Of a stretch of DNA of 64,000 bases, positions 47,899-61,000 are shown in pieces (positions within the stretch are counted from its first letter, which is position 1; each line of letters opens with the position of its first letter). The position numbers and the translations under genes are program-made. Origin of the DNA: Cristatella mucedo (lineage: Eukaryota > Bryozoa > Phylactolaemata > Cristatellidae); the NCBI GenBank assembly GCA_009760855.2, contig WPIO01000004.1:3354501-3418500 (forward strand), given 5' to 3'. The notes under the pieces are model-generated. The model saw only the letters and a list, made by a program, of their open reading frames with translations, was not told the origin of the DNA and did not search any database.

Positions 47899-48090
47899 AA
47901 AAAAGCTCGGCTAATTTAGCACTCATCTGTATAGCGGTGGAAGAGCCTTAACGGCTGTCACCACCGCTTGCAGTTGACAATAAAGAATCGTCCACTGCAG
48001 GGGGATTTGAACCCCCGACCTTGCAGGATTCGAACCCACGACCTTGGTCGGGAAGAGCGAGCACCTTACCTCCTGGGCTAACACAGCCAT
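47899..48090 (-). mobile_element. SINE-1 with two B boxes
   Basis: Reverse SINE-1 body (gagccttaacggctgtcacc on plus). Two B-box-like units lie side by side at about 48004-48024 and 48029-48048, then the A box. Confidence 0.8.
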
Positions 48091-48289
48091 CCTTCTAAAG
48101 AGTTACTGCGAAAAGCATTCTCTCAGGTTTCTTTTCAGAAGCAGCTGCATCTATTCAGCGAGCTCACATTTTCCTTCAGGTCTCAGCCATAGCAATTTAC
48201 GGCAGCAGCTCAGCACAAGGCGCCAGAGTGGTCCCTCTTTTCTTGCTCCGTCATAGTGGCGTTTCTCAGTTCGCAATGGAAAGAAGCAT

Positions 48290-48438
48290 CGCATGTTATT
48301 CATTTTGTTTGTTTTTCAAGCATGATTTTACTCACCATTCAATTGCATTTCACTTTGCAGCAAATGTAAAGCGCCTAGAAAGAGATTAAGTTCTCTCAGG
48401 GCGCTTTATCAAGTGCATTATTATTATTATTATTATAT
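48290..48438 (+). mobile_element. LINE-B 3' end
   Basis: 3' UTR from attcattttgtttgtttttc, hairpin and (att)n; close to the copy at 19.7 kb. Confidence 0.87.
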
Positions 48439-51400
48439 ATTCAGTATGCATGGAAGGGAATAGCTGATTCAACAGCCTCGTTTACATAGCAGCGGACGAG
48501 CACTTGCACGCATATTGCATCCGGCAGGTATTGAGCCGACGGCCTCACGGTCGTAAAGTGCGAACAGCGTATAGCTGATCCAAGATCCGATGTCGGAATT
48601 AAAAGATGGCGTAACCTCGATGACAAGGATGTCCTTGTGTTTTTTTTAAACTTGAGATCCCTGAAGACCTCATATTAAAGGAATCACAGCATAATAGAAG
48701 TCGGCTGGATGATGGCGCTATTAGCGTGCTGCTACTTCTCCGGATTCAGGAAAGAAGATCTTGAAATTTTGGAGAATAAAGGGCTCGGCGGAAGTCTGAT
48801 ACTAGACGGAATCAGAAAAAATTCTGCACCACTTCAGCTAGGAGTGGCCTAATGTGGACAGTTGTTTCCCGTATTTTATCAAGGTTAAATAAGGAGAGCC
48901 AGAGCGCCCATAAAATCGGCAACACGTGCAAAAAATGCGTCGTGATGCAATGATTGCGACGCCGCAGCATGCCGGGCCATGCACTCGGCGACATTCGGCG
49001 ACGCCGAATCCAAGCTTGACCTTCTACGAAATAAGCGCTATGGGACCGAGGCTTTCGCGGTCCCAGCGCGCTTGGAAGTAGCTGAATGAACAAGCCTAGC
49101 CCAGCTTAGCTTGTTCATTCTGCAAAGTTTCATCTGGGAAAATCCGGGAGATTGCACGAGAGGCTTGACAGGTTCATCCTTAGTTGTATCATACTATCTC
49201 AATTCAATCCAGACTGGTGTATATGAGAGGGCCTGCAGGTTTTTATTATTCGAGAGCGATACTGTCTATCGCTCGCTTCTTCGTGCGAGTGTAAGTGAGC
49301 ACTGGCCTCACGAAAACGAGCTCACGCTGTAGTGACGCAAGGCCATCCGAGCGAGGCAAGGTCGTTGGAGTGACGCGAAACGCCGCCGCTTACATCCACT
49401 CGAAAATTGTCCACACAAGACTTAATGTCATCTTAAGAGTTAAGGTCAGTGCGGATACTCTGCGTGTAGCTTCTTTTGTGGCACTAATTCCATTGATTAA
49501 CTTAAAAGTGCTATCGACGGTTTGAATGAATGAATTCCATTCTTGCCCTTAAAATCATTGGCTCCTGCTAGATATGGGAAAGTCTGCATCGTAAAGAAAG
49601 AATTTGAATACGTAGTGCTGTCCTAGTTGAATGTCTAGGTTTGGGTTAGAATTTAGGTTCAGTTCGGGGGGGCGTATGTCTAATCCCGACCGCCGCATTT
49701 GTTGGTATCGTCAGTACCATAGTACTCACATTAGTCCACTATGCTCGTACGTGCAAACTGCATGCAGTCGGCTTGCATGACATACGCGAGAGGTTGAGGA
49801 TAAATGATGATCATATCCGGGCTATAGTTTGAGGCCAGGCTCCTGGCACGCTGATACGCGTTACAAAGATTTTCGTCAAGAATGTATGACGTCCTAGGTT
49901 TTGCCACGATGAGTGGAAACTCATACTTGGTGCTATTGTAACACAAACACTTTTAGCATGTTAAAAGTTGTTAGAAAGAAACCATGCCTATACCTATGTA
50001 TGGCCGGTGTTTTTTTGGCTGATTTTGAGCGGGTAAATATTCGCCGCTTGCCAGCGTAATTACCAGCCATTGCCCTATTGCTCTAATGTGTGCTGCTCGT
50101 GCAGTTGAGGTCTTATAAAATATTCTGGAACACTCCAATTCATATGCAACGCAAGTCGTGAAATCTTTTCCGGCATCTGACGATACATGCACTGGCTTAG
50201 CGCAATATAATGCTCAGCTAAAGATGGATCCTTTCCGCCCAGCTTTCCTGTGATCCCAGTGACCTTGTCATGTTCTTCCCTCTCGGTTTGCAAGTTCAGC
50301 TGTGCACAAACCTTTGTAGCTTACTAATCGTGGATTCCTACTAAACAGTGACCCCGAGGGTCTTTTTTCATGCTTCTGCTGCACACTCGACCGGGAAAGA
50401 TCGATGTTTACTTTCGAGTTTTGTCTAAGTCTGACACCTCGCATGCAATTACCCACTGGTGATTGCTTCTCATGCAGTGTGCTTAAAAGCATCTGAATAT
50501 AGATTAGGGGATGCTATTCACTAGGATCTTTGGATGCCATTCACTAGAATTATTATCGCAATTGCTATTTAAGAACTCCCTTAAGAAGATCGTAGCGAAA
50601 ATCCTAGTTTAAGTAGATCCTTGCCAATGACTTAAAGTTATTAGAATGTGGAAGCTCCAAAGCACGCTATCATTACGTGACACCGCATCTGCAATACGAG
50701 TATTCAATAGCTGTCTAAAAGTCTATCATCTGCCGGGTTTAATTGAACACTCTTTGGGACTTGAGTTCATTCAATTTCGCACCCGCTTTCCTTGACTGCT
50801 AGTAGCCGTGGACTTCTCAATTCCCTTATCGCTAGATTATCGCTCCGATTATACGCTGAGCGAGTCGGATTGCCGAAGCTCAGATACAACAAATCAGGGA
50901 ATACGGATGCAACTCTGGGCCTCGTAAAGGGACAGCTGCCGAATGCGATCCTGCTTTCCTAAGTAACTTCAATTGAAAAACCCGACCAAGTTGTTCAAAC
51001 AAAATTTAAATCACCGACTACATATCATAACATCAGTACTCAATGGTGACTTTAGGCAATGTCAATTTTATCCGTCACGTTTCGACACAGCCTCCTAAAT
51101 TCCACAGTGAATTCCGTGGACAATGAGCATTAGTCTCGTATCAATTGCTCTTTACTGATTGACGAGAATGCAGCATCTGGCTTTTCCGACGAACGCTGGG
51201 CAAGAAAAAATTCTTCTGCTTCCATGCAAAATCCGGTTCAAGCTTGACGTAGCTCTAATTTATAGCATAATCTGCTTGAATGCACGCTGTCTGTGTGCAA
51301 AGCAACTTTCTTAGACTGACCAATTTTGCTGGCTTGGGTCAAGAATTTGTTTCTTTACGAAGCATAGCGTTTTTGCAACGCGAATTAACATGCAGCTTTG

Positions 51401-51677
51401 AAGACCTCATGGTTTTTGCGATAATATACCCATGATAATTAGAAGTTCGTAAAATTAGCGAGCCCCACCATTCACTTGACTGTCAAATGCCTATAAAGCC
51501 TGTGAATTGCTTGGATAGTAAAGCATGTTATTATTAGTATTATTTAAGCTTTCCATCCTATTATACTTCACGTAAGTACCTTTATAGTATACAATCCTAT
51601 TGTCAATGTAAAATAAAGAAAATACTTGTTTTAAGTTTTTCGGTCTTATGTCTCAGTTGTTAGTAGAGCCATGTTTG
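48439..51677. other. Unique AT-rich DNA without supported genes
   Basis: Contains a possible SINE-2 tail scrap at 50465-50520 (gcatctgaatatagattagg). No coding exon or other repeat recognised. Confidence 0.5.
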
Positions 51678-51853
51678 CACCTGGGTCTTAGCTCAGGAGG
51701 TAAGATGCTCTCTCTTCACGACCCAAGTCCTAGCTTCGAGTCCTGCAATGGGTGATCCGGCTTCAGCGCCCGCTGCAAGCGGTGCTGACAGCCGTTACGG
51801 CTCGTCAGCGGCCATACAAGCGAAGCTGTTAACTCAGCTAATATTCTTTTTTC
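51678..51853 (+). mobile_element. SINE-1
   Basis: A box cttagctcaggaggtaagat, B box tagcttcgagtcctgcaatg, body gcaagcggtgctgacagccg and end taactcagctaatattcttt. Confidence 0.82.
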
Positions 51854-52396
51854 AGTTGATGTCTAGTAATCAAAAGTACGCAACGGTTCAGCGTAATTAA
51901 ATTAGCACATTTTTTCGGTTTTGCACGCATTTCTGGCCATATATTACGATAAGTTAAGTAATGTCAGGGGGTATAGGGTTTTAGCAGCAGCCCATAAATG
52001 TAATGAGACACCGCCGTCGTTAGCATGGATGGACTTAAGCTATTTCCATGGAGAAGTTCTACGGCCAGTCTGCCGGAAATACTTTCCACGAGCGATTCAG
52101 ACCAATCAGATTGGAGGCCCTAAGTTTTATGTATCCTGTATAAAAATAACCTTTTATTGGCTCAGTAGTGTCGAATTTTCGGAAGCCCGAAGTCTATGGG
52201 CACAGAATTATTACAGCCAGCTCGCTTTCATTTCTGACTGAACTCTAGGCTTGGTCTTTTCATAAAGATTTCCGGCATTTCGCAAAATTCCAAACATGTC
52301 ACCTTTTTCGGAGAATTAATCTACCTATACATTTTGCATATTAACACAGCCTCTAACATGTAATCTGAGTGCTCTGTAAGCGCATACAAATAAAAA

Positions 52397-52553
52397 TAAA
52401 ATGCTAGTTGATTTAAAAGCCTCTTTTGCGGCTAACACCACCCCTTGCAGTGGCAATTAAGGATCACCCAACACAGGATTTGAACCCACGACCTTGGGAC
52501 CAAGGTCTTGAAAAGCAACCGAACCGCCTTACATAGTGCGCCATCACGGCTCA
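52397..52553 (-). mobile_element. SINE-1
   Basis: Reverse copy: end (gctagttgatttaaaagcct on plus), B box (acaggatttgaacccacgac on plus) and A box. Confidence 0.8.
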
Positions 52554-55051
52554 CATAGTCAAGATTGCTGAAAAAACCGAATCCTGGATGGCAGAGACCA
52601 TTTGCAAAGGTGCGAACTGCATCCTCTGCATCGGGGAAAACCCTCTCCGTATGCAGTCATTATGTAACGACTATTATATAAGGTCCAGCAGGCGGTACGG
52701 AGGTAAACAGATGCACTTTATGCATGCTTGTACACGTACAAGGCTACTTACGTATATCAGGATCGATATGTTTTCTCTCTAGGATGTATGTATGAGCAGC
52801 AGTGCATTAAGCCGGATGCGCATCATAAAGTCAGCTCTAGCCTGTCTAGACCTCGTGACGCTTCCAGAAGCTTCTTCTTCGACCTCACTATCGCTTATCA
52901 ATTGTATGTAATTCTCAGGAAATACCTCAAGGGCTGTCCTTTGTTTAATTTTTGAAAACCTAGGAATTGTGTCCGACGTGTACTTTTCGAACGACTGCTT
53001 CCAGAGTCAATAAATAAGCTCAGATTTTTATTTCGTGTGACGTTTTTGTGTACTGGTATTTCAACCCAACAGTAATCGTCGCCCAAACGCATCGATACAT
53101 AAATGCATCATTGCTTTTTAGGAATAAGCTACGCAAACGTACGTGGTAATACGTAGTCATCAATTTTGATTTGCATTGCTTAGTCGTAGCGTAATAAGTC
53201 GAATGCCGTATGAAATAGACACGCCGTCGTCAATGCTTGAGCCTTTGAAGGTCATTTGCATCAGAGCACGCATTAAAGGCACACAAAATTGTCTGCTTAC
53301 ACCAGAAAAGTTTCCGGTAAATACCTGATAAATAAAAATTTCCGATAAATAGCGTGAGCGCTGATGCTTGTCTCAGCTTCATTTAGCTTGGCACTTGAAT
53401 TTCAGTATGGCGTGTTGGGCACGTGGCTGGGCACAGGGCTGTGCCAGGCTTTCGTGGACCGTTGGCATGAGAGTCCTAATGCTTAGTGATGGTGTGAAAT
53501 TGTTTTGTTATACAGCAAGTCGTTCTCTACATTGCGAATTTGAATTTATGTTTTTCAGTTTTGAATATGCAGTGACAAGTGGATCGCGATAAGACAGCCG
53601 GGGTGTCTCAGCGCTTGGACCATGCCATTGAAGACCATTCAATGCAAGCAAAAGCAAAGCAGTGACGATGTGATAAGATTGTCCACGTCAGCTAGAAGCA
53701 TAGTTTTCAGCAATAGCCAACCACGAGCGACGCTTCTACTATTTAGGATCGCAATACAGACAGGTCAGTCCAACGGCTGGGCAAAGCCAGAGGCTTGGCA
53801 AGCCATTTGAAGGTTCACGCAGAGCTCATGCCCAATACCGTAGAATTTGTGAACAGAATCAAAACAGCGAGTCTGTTATATGCACGGTCATGAGGTCGGA
53901 GCTACTCTCATCTCTTCAGCTAGTGAAGCGAAGTACGGAAGCTCTCGACCAACGGGTGGTCAGAACCTTTTGGGGCGGGAAACTTGTATAGAAACTCAAA
54001 TTGAACTTAAAAAAAATAATAAAATAAAATAAATTAAATACATTTTTCGGTTAAAATATATTTCAGTATAAAAAAGAGATGCATACACCTTTTATTTAAG
54101 TTTAGAGTGAGCAAAGATGGTTTGCATGGCATTTCAGCACCCTTTTTTTATATTGCGACTGCTGCCAAGCTTAGAAGGCCCGCAGGGCAAGGAAGCATTA
54201 ATTTGTGCTGCGGTCGATGATGCGCTCGTCCGATCGTAAAGGACAGACGGTAAAACGAGGAACTTCGTAGAGAAAATTAAAGCAAAGGTACGTAGGTGTA
54301 TAGACATGTCCACACATATGCACTCTCGTCAAGGGAAAAAATTGGCTAGAGCAAGTAACTCCCGGGTCCTTCGGCTTAGCATGAAATATCCTCAATGAAT
54401 AAGAATGGCTGCCAATGACAAGTCCCTCGTCCACGACGGAGGTCGGTGAGCATATCGAGTAGCCAGTTAATCAATTCCCACGTGGTTACACCGAGTCTTC
54501 AGTCAGCCAGGAGGAATGCCCAGTCAACGATGAAGTAGGATCCACAAGGAAGTCGTCGTACAAGCAAATGCAACAGCATCCATCGTTATACTGGGACTGT
54601 AAGCTGAATTCTACAACGAGAAAAAAGAGACTACAGAAATATGTTACAACAACTCATGCGGATATTCCGATTCTATACTTTCGAGATCAAGCTACGTTTA
54701 TTATGCTTTTTTCAGAGTCAAACTTTCCAGTATTCTCCTTTTTTTTGATTTGCAGGAATAGCATATGATTTATCATGGAAATGATGCTTAGCATTTTCTC
54801 AACTACTGTAGTAGTCACTAACAGGCAAACTACTGGGTCTTCGTACATGTTTTGACCTTGGACCATTCAGAATAAAATAGCATACAATTCCAGCGGAAAG
54901 TTACGCGCTTTAAAAAATATGCTCTAGCTAAAAGCAGCACTATGCAAGTAAAAGTCCAAGTTAAAGTTTAGCTTGAAAGTACAGCACCATAAATGGACGC
55001 ACAGTTTGGGCTGTGCGTGAGCGCGCCCGGGATTATAAGAGCTGACCACAA
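52554..55051. other. Unique DNA downstream of domB
   Basis: A last exon of domB could lie here or further left, but none matched in phase with a convincing acceptor and hydrophobic tail. Confidence 0.4.
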
Positions 55052-58000
55052 CTAAAGTCGCTGCCTAAAGTTGAATTGGCCTCGTACAAGCCTCTTTACC
55101 TTAGATTGAGAAATCGATGCGTGCGCTGATGGCGTAGGACTGGGAAACATCGTTGAACGAGCATTTACAAGCGTCACCGTCATAAACGCCGCCGATGTCG
55201 CTGCACCAGCTGGCAGCACTGACGCTGTCGAGTTAGCGGTCGATGAATTCGCAGTGGAATTAGCCGCCCAGAATGTTACCGGAAGTTGTGAAGTCGCATT
55301 ACTAGAGCTTGGCGACGTCGCGGCAACGGGAGCTTGGGATGCACTTGCGCCGCCGGTAATTGATGGCGAGCTAGTGACACTTGGTGAAGTCGCATCCGTT
55401 GCAACTGGTGTATTCACAGTAATGGCACCTGCTGTGGGCGCCGCTGTTGCTGCCATTGTAGCTGCAGTTGTAGCGCCTGATGTAGACGTGGAAGCAGGTG
55501 CAGCAAAGCTGTACATAACACTCGAAGGGTATCTGCCGTTGTGATATGTCTTGACGGCGGGAGAAACTATGTTAGAAAACGACACAGCTTGTACACATCA
55601 AGGTGCCATTTTGATGAACAGTCCCAAGCTTAATAGATGAATAATGTAGGTGGGCCAGAGCCCTGCGGCTTATATATATAAACACATGCACGGAGATTTA
55701 AGTTATCAAAGGGCGCAATGATAATGAAGTATTTAATCTAGTTTAATATATTTGTGATACTATAGAGCCGTAGGATATTTATAGTCTTTCGTAAAGAATT
55801 TGGGTTTAGCATTACGGTTACTAATAGGCGCAAGTGTTTGATATCAAAAGCTAGCTAAAACAACGATTGTACAATAAGCGGTCACATTTGATCTGCCATT
55901 TATTCTAGCTCACTTTTGATTTAATGAAACATGCAATTGTGGCACATTTATCGATCTATTTTTAACAGAAATTCTGCATTAATTAGAAAAGAGGGCTTGC
56001 AGTTTTAGGTGCAGATCGACTCCTTTGCCAGCGTCGTACGTGTGTCGTACATGATTGCCAAATTCAGCAAGAGTTGAAAAAGCAGCAAAAGCTTGCGTGT
56101 CTGACACTTCTCAGTGTCGTTAAAATAGCTCAAAGGACTCGCACAAATGCTCCTACAGCCCATCAATAAAAATTAAGATGGTGATTGCAACCGAGTGTCC
56201 CGTAAAATGAAAGTAAAATGCTAGCCATGTCTATTCAATTTGGAATGGCTGGGAAAAGCTGGCAGTTTGCACAGAATTTCTCTTGAACGGAACAGCGAAT
56301 CAATCCTGCTGAACATACTTTGCAATTTTCTTCTCTACATTTTAAAAGCTATTATAATACCTTCTTAAGTGTACTGAGTCTTAGAGTGCATCACAAGCTA
56401 CTCGGACGAAAATCCTATGATCGAGAGCATCAGAAAGCGAGGCTGCGCGGAAATTATTCATACATTTTCTTGAGAAGTGTCGACCTGTGCAGCAACGGTG
56501 CCATTTCTTAGGGTCTTGCATATATGGAATAAATGATATAGCAATGCTCAGGAAAGCAACCTTACACGAGCGCTCACTGTTCGACCGGTGCGTCGTTTTG
56601 TCTCTACTTAATGAACAAAGGTCGAAGTTACGTTCCATAATACGGCGGCAAGGGAGCAAACAAAGCAAATATCCAGGAACCCTCACTGATATTTTTTTAG
56701 AAAGGTTCTATAAGCGCTCCGAAAGGTTATCAGACCTATTTTGAGAGGCCTGAAGGTAAAACTGCATCACCCAAAAGCCTCCCTCGAACCAAGACTAGAA
56801 AGTTCGCACTGCGCCCTTGGAGTATGAAGTTCTGCACACTACGCATGCCCGGCCAGTATCTTCACATCCAGTCAAAGAATCATCATTGCTTTACTGCTTA
56901 TAATATTTTAAACATACATTCTTAAGAAAAGTTCCTTGTGGTAATAATCCTACAAATCCAGAGATTCTCAATTCCTACATGAAAAAAGTGGTCGACACTC
57001 TCAACGTATACGATAGCCCTCCTTTCGCGAAACTGTTTGAAGATGGCCGCCATATCAGCGCCATGCTATCCGACAAGGCCAGCACGTTTACCATCTAAAC
57101 GTGCTGGCCTTGCCTTAAATGTTAGGTAACCACAGGCGGGGGACCACTCCAGGAAGTGATGAAGGTAGGTTAGAAGAAGCTCTCCCCGCAGTATGCTAGT
57201 CAAATACTTAAAGTCCCTTGAAAGAGACTTATCAGTCATTTTGCGGTGCTATAAAATGCCCAATTATTATCACCAACATAAAGCTTCGTTTTATTTTTCA
57301 ACAAACTCTCTTTTTTAATCTCCAATTAGAATGAATGCGGTGACGTGAACGACTGCTGTTTGGACGGGGCCAGTCCAGAGTTCCGACACAACAGAGACAC
57401 GACAAGCAACACATTTTTGTCTGCAGAGCCATTAAGGGGAGAACTTCAGCTCTCCCTGCACTCTCTTCATGCATGTCCTTGCTTTTCTAGTACTTCTTCC
57501 TCGGCCTAATTTTGCTTTATTAGACATTGTTTGAATGCCGACTTTGTATTTTAGTGGCTAGTGCCATGACAAACTATCTTGACAGGCAGAAGGAACCGCT
57601 CGATATAGTCACACGCCAACTTTCCAAACGTTCCCGAATGAGCTGCAGTTTCGTTAGCTTTCTCGCTCAGACTGCGCATCGGTTTGGTTAGCGTATTCGC
57701 TTCTTCGATTCCTGTTAGCTGCCAAATTTCTGTTTTCCGAGAGTCTGAGAGCTTCGATTCCCATCAGCGCGATTGCTTAAAATGAGTCAAATGTTAAGTC
57801 GAAGAACGCTCTCAGGGGGAATAAAAAATTGTCGTGACAGCACTTCTCTGTCGCTAGCAACGTGCTTTTGAGCGCTACGCCAGGCATACATTTCGGTACA
57901 AGGGACGATGGTTGCAAGAAATTAATGGTACTTTACGCTGGAGTAGCTAAATAATTTGTAAGCATGCACAACCCCGCGAAACGGAACCGACAAAGGGATG

Positions 58001-61000
58001 CTACGATTCACAAGATTGGGACTAGCAGTCGAATAACCAACCTAAAGCGATCTATGTCGTTCGAACGTGGCCTCGTGACTTACCCGTGGCGTCCATTGTG
58101 CCTTCAGCAATCAGAATGAATGCTGAAGCATTTGGCAACGCCATGTTGAAAGCGCAGGCTAGCACACCCTGGTTACTGGTAGCGTTTCGGTTGGAAACTT
58201 TCGGAGCATCTATCGATGACGCTTGATTTGTATGGCTGGCACTATTCCTGCTTGTTCCCATCATAGCGATGCCGTTGACGTCATAGCAGTCTACTACCAC
58301 TTGAGCAGAACCCTGAAAGAAATTGTCCTCATCAGGATGAGTCCAACATTGGGATATGCACATTGAGGCGGTCTACTGGAAATTCAGTTGCCAGCTCCGC
58401 CAAAATAACTTCCGTAGAAAGTCCTTAAAAACCAAATGGCAGCTAAACTAAAACAACTGATATCAGGTTTAGATTGTACCGAATGATTATGGCTTTAATG
58501 CAGGTCATTGTCTAACGCTAAGCCATTATTAGGTCAAGAAGCTCGGTGTAGAACACTTTGTTGCGATGGAATCCCGACTAAGGCTTACTAAATAGACGTA
58601 GGCAGATCACAGAAAAATTTAACTACTATTTCCAAAAACTAATTCTTTTCACCAAGTGTTCATTTAAAAGTGCTAGAGAATTCGTGATTAGATAAACAAG
58701 AAAGCGGGAGAGTTCGCGTCGACAAACAGAAGGTACAAGAAACGCTGCTTGTGGTGGAGTTTAACTTTAGCCGAACTGCAACGTTTTACTGGCGCTATCA
58801 AAAGCTATTTTATGAACATGTGATTGATGCATAGCTAACGAGAGAAAAGTATTAGTCTAGTAACGCCTTAGTTCACGTTAAATTGCTTTGTTACAGATGG
58901 AAGTGCGTGCTCGACATAACTACGTGAGCACACGACTATTGTTTGGTATTTTAGGTTTTCTGGGGCGTAAAATTGTGTGCAAAAATTAAAGTCATGCAAA
59001 CTGCAAAAAAATCTTGAGCCAAGATGCCTTGACTAGCAACGGGTAATAGGAAGTGTCTAAAGAGACCGTGGAAAGATTAGCTGAAAGCTAATCAATCACT
59101 TATACATTTATTAGAGTTTATGCTGCTTTTTCACGCTAAGGAAAACAATAAAGAGACATTATAGAGTTTACAATTTATCTCAGGTTGGGCGATAAAAGTT
59201 ACCTTCAATCAGTCACTGCTTTGAACTGCAAGCTCTATTAGGCTTACCACTTTCAGTTGTCGCGATCCCATAATCAGCAATTAATGCGAGCGTCATCGTG
59301 TAATCTAATTGCGCAGATCGGCATTTAGACTCGCACTATCTATGTAGGTCTTCTGGTGTATTGATCTCTCGATAGCTCAACCTGACTCATTGAAGTGTTC
59401 CGGCTCTTGTGTTGACACTCCTAGTTCTTAAGCGGCACATTGACGCTTTGGCGTCAGCATTCCGATGCAAAGACTAATTTCAGACCGTCGTTAGTATTAT
59501 GAAGATTGCAGGTAAACTTGGATGCCACTATTAGCATCGAGCGAATACCCAGACTCAAAATGTAAGCGATCAACCGTCTTGAGCGCTGACGATGGCACGC
59601 CAAGGAGTCGCAGTTCCCCAATGGTAAACTGCCTCTGTGTGATTGGCTGCCTCGAAGAATGTAGAGGTCACTGAGCTGCTTTGGTTAAATTAGCCTGACT
59701 ACATTATCGTCATGACCTTATCTATCTTACATAAAAAAGAATAAAAATAATACATTTTTATAGCACCCACAGATAACTAAATCTCTTTCTAGGCACTTCG
59801 CATTTGCTGCACAGGAAGCATGATGGAACGGTTAATGGTAGCGTGCTCAATGTCAACGAACCTAACATGATTAGGGGTGGCATGCACAGGGTCAGCACAC
59901 ATAAACACACAAAGGGCGAATCATAGGAACCCACTTATGGCTGTGACAAATAGATGCGCTTTAGCTTATATATGAATGACCTTATCCTGACTACACCAAC
60001 AGAAATAATTGCATGTCTTAAATGAGCAAAGTCTCATTCGGGTACTAAATAATTCATAGTCATCAATAATTAGTCATTGGATAAGTGCATTAGACCCAGA
60101 TGGCTACCAAAATGAATCCTCATAAGTTGAAGTTTTGAAAACTGTGTAGAGCGAAGACTTTTCAGAATAGTTTTGAGTCTGTTGAAAATAATGCGGCATT
60201 GATGAGTAACTTCGCAGAAGCGGCAGTTTTCATTTTCAGCGAGCAGAAAAAAATGGTCCCGCAACTTGTTTTACTTTTACCGTGTTCGTTCGTACATTAG
60301 TGCTTGCGGAGTGCAACTATTCAGCAGCGCTGGCTGCACTGTAGCTGTTAATTGATCAGAGACTGATAAATGTGCGTATCCGTTTTTACGCCACTTTCTT
60401 ACCATAGTTTGGTCTGTAGCGAATGCGAAGGCTACGTAGTTGTTCGAGTTGCTCTGCTTCGAGCTCGTCAGGGTGAAGGACGCCGCTTGACCTGCTGGCG
60501 AATCTGACCAGCTTACGGACGGGCATGACGCTCCACCGCACACCGCGGTGTATCCTCCGGCGAGAGTCGGCGGCTGAAACGACAAAGCGACAGAGTTCGC
60601 GGCGGCGGCGTGTCGTGCAGAACGCCCGGGCTGCTGCTGCTGCTCGCTGGCGCCGCGAGTTCGAACCGCGAAATCGAGTTGTACCGATGGCAGGGGAAGC
60701 CCGAAACTTGCTGCGACACGCCCAAGCTACGAAAATATCTACCGAATAAACTGCCCTGAGTGTTTTTTTTGAGAGAAACGTGTGGTTTTGAAAAAAAATC
60801 TCGGTTTTGACCGTTGCAGTAAACCTACCGCTGGACTGCAAAAACATGATCGAGGAGTTGGCAGTAATACTAGTCGCCAGCGTCTGGGTGGCATTCGTCT
60901 ACCTATTAGGCGCAGCTGCCGAATGTATCAAAGCACACACCTGTTACCCTGTACATCGCGAAGTAAACTGCTTTATTTCGCTCGCCAACAGTGAAATGCG

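Noticed and set aside
55254-55544. Plus-strand frame rich in Ala and Val
   Set aside because: Shadow of the Ser/Thr/Ala-rich domB exon 4 on the opposite strand.
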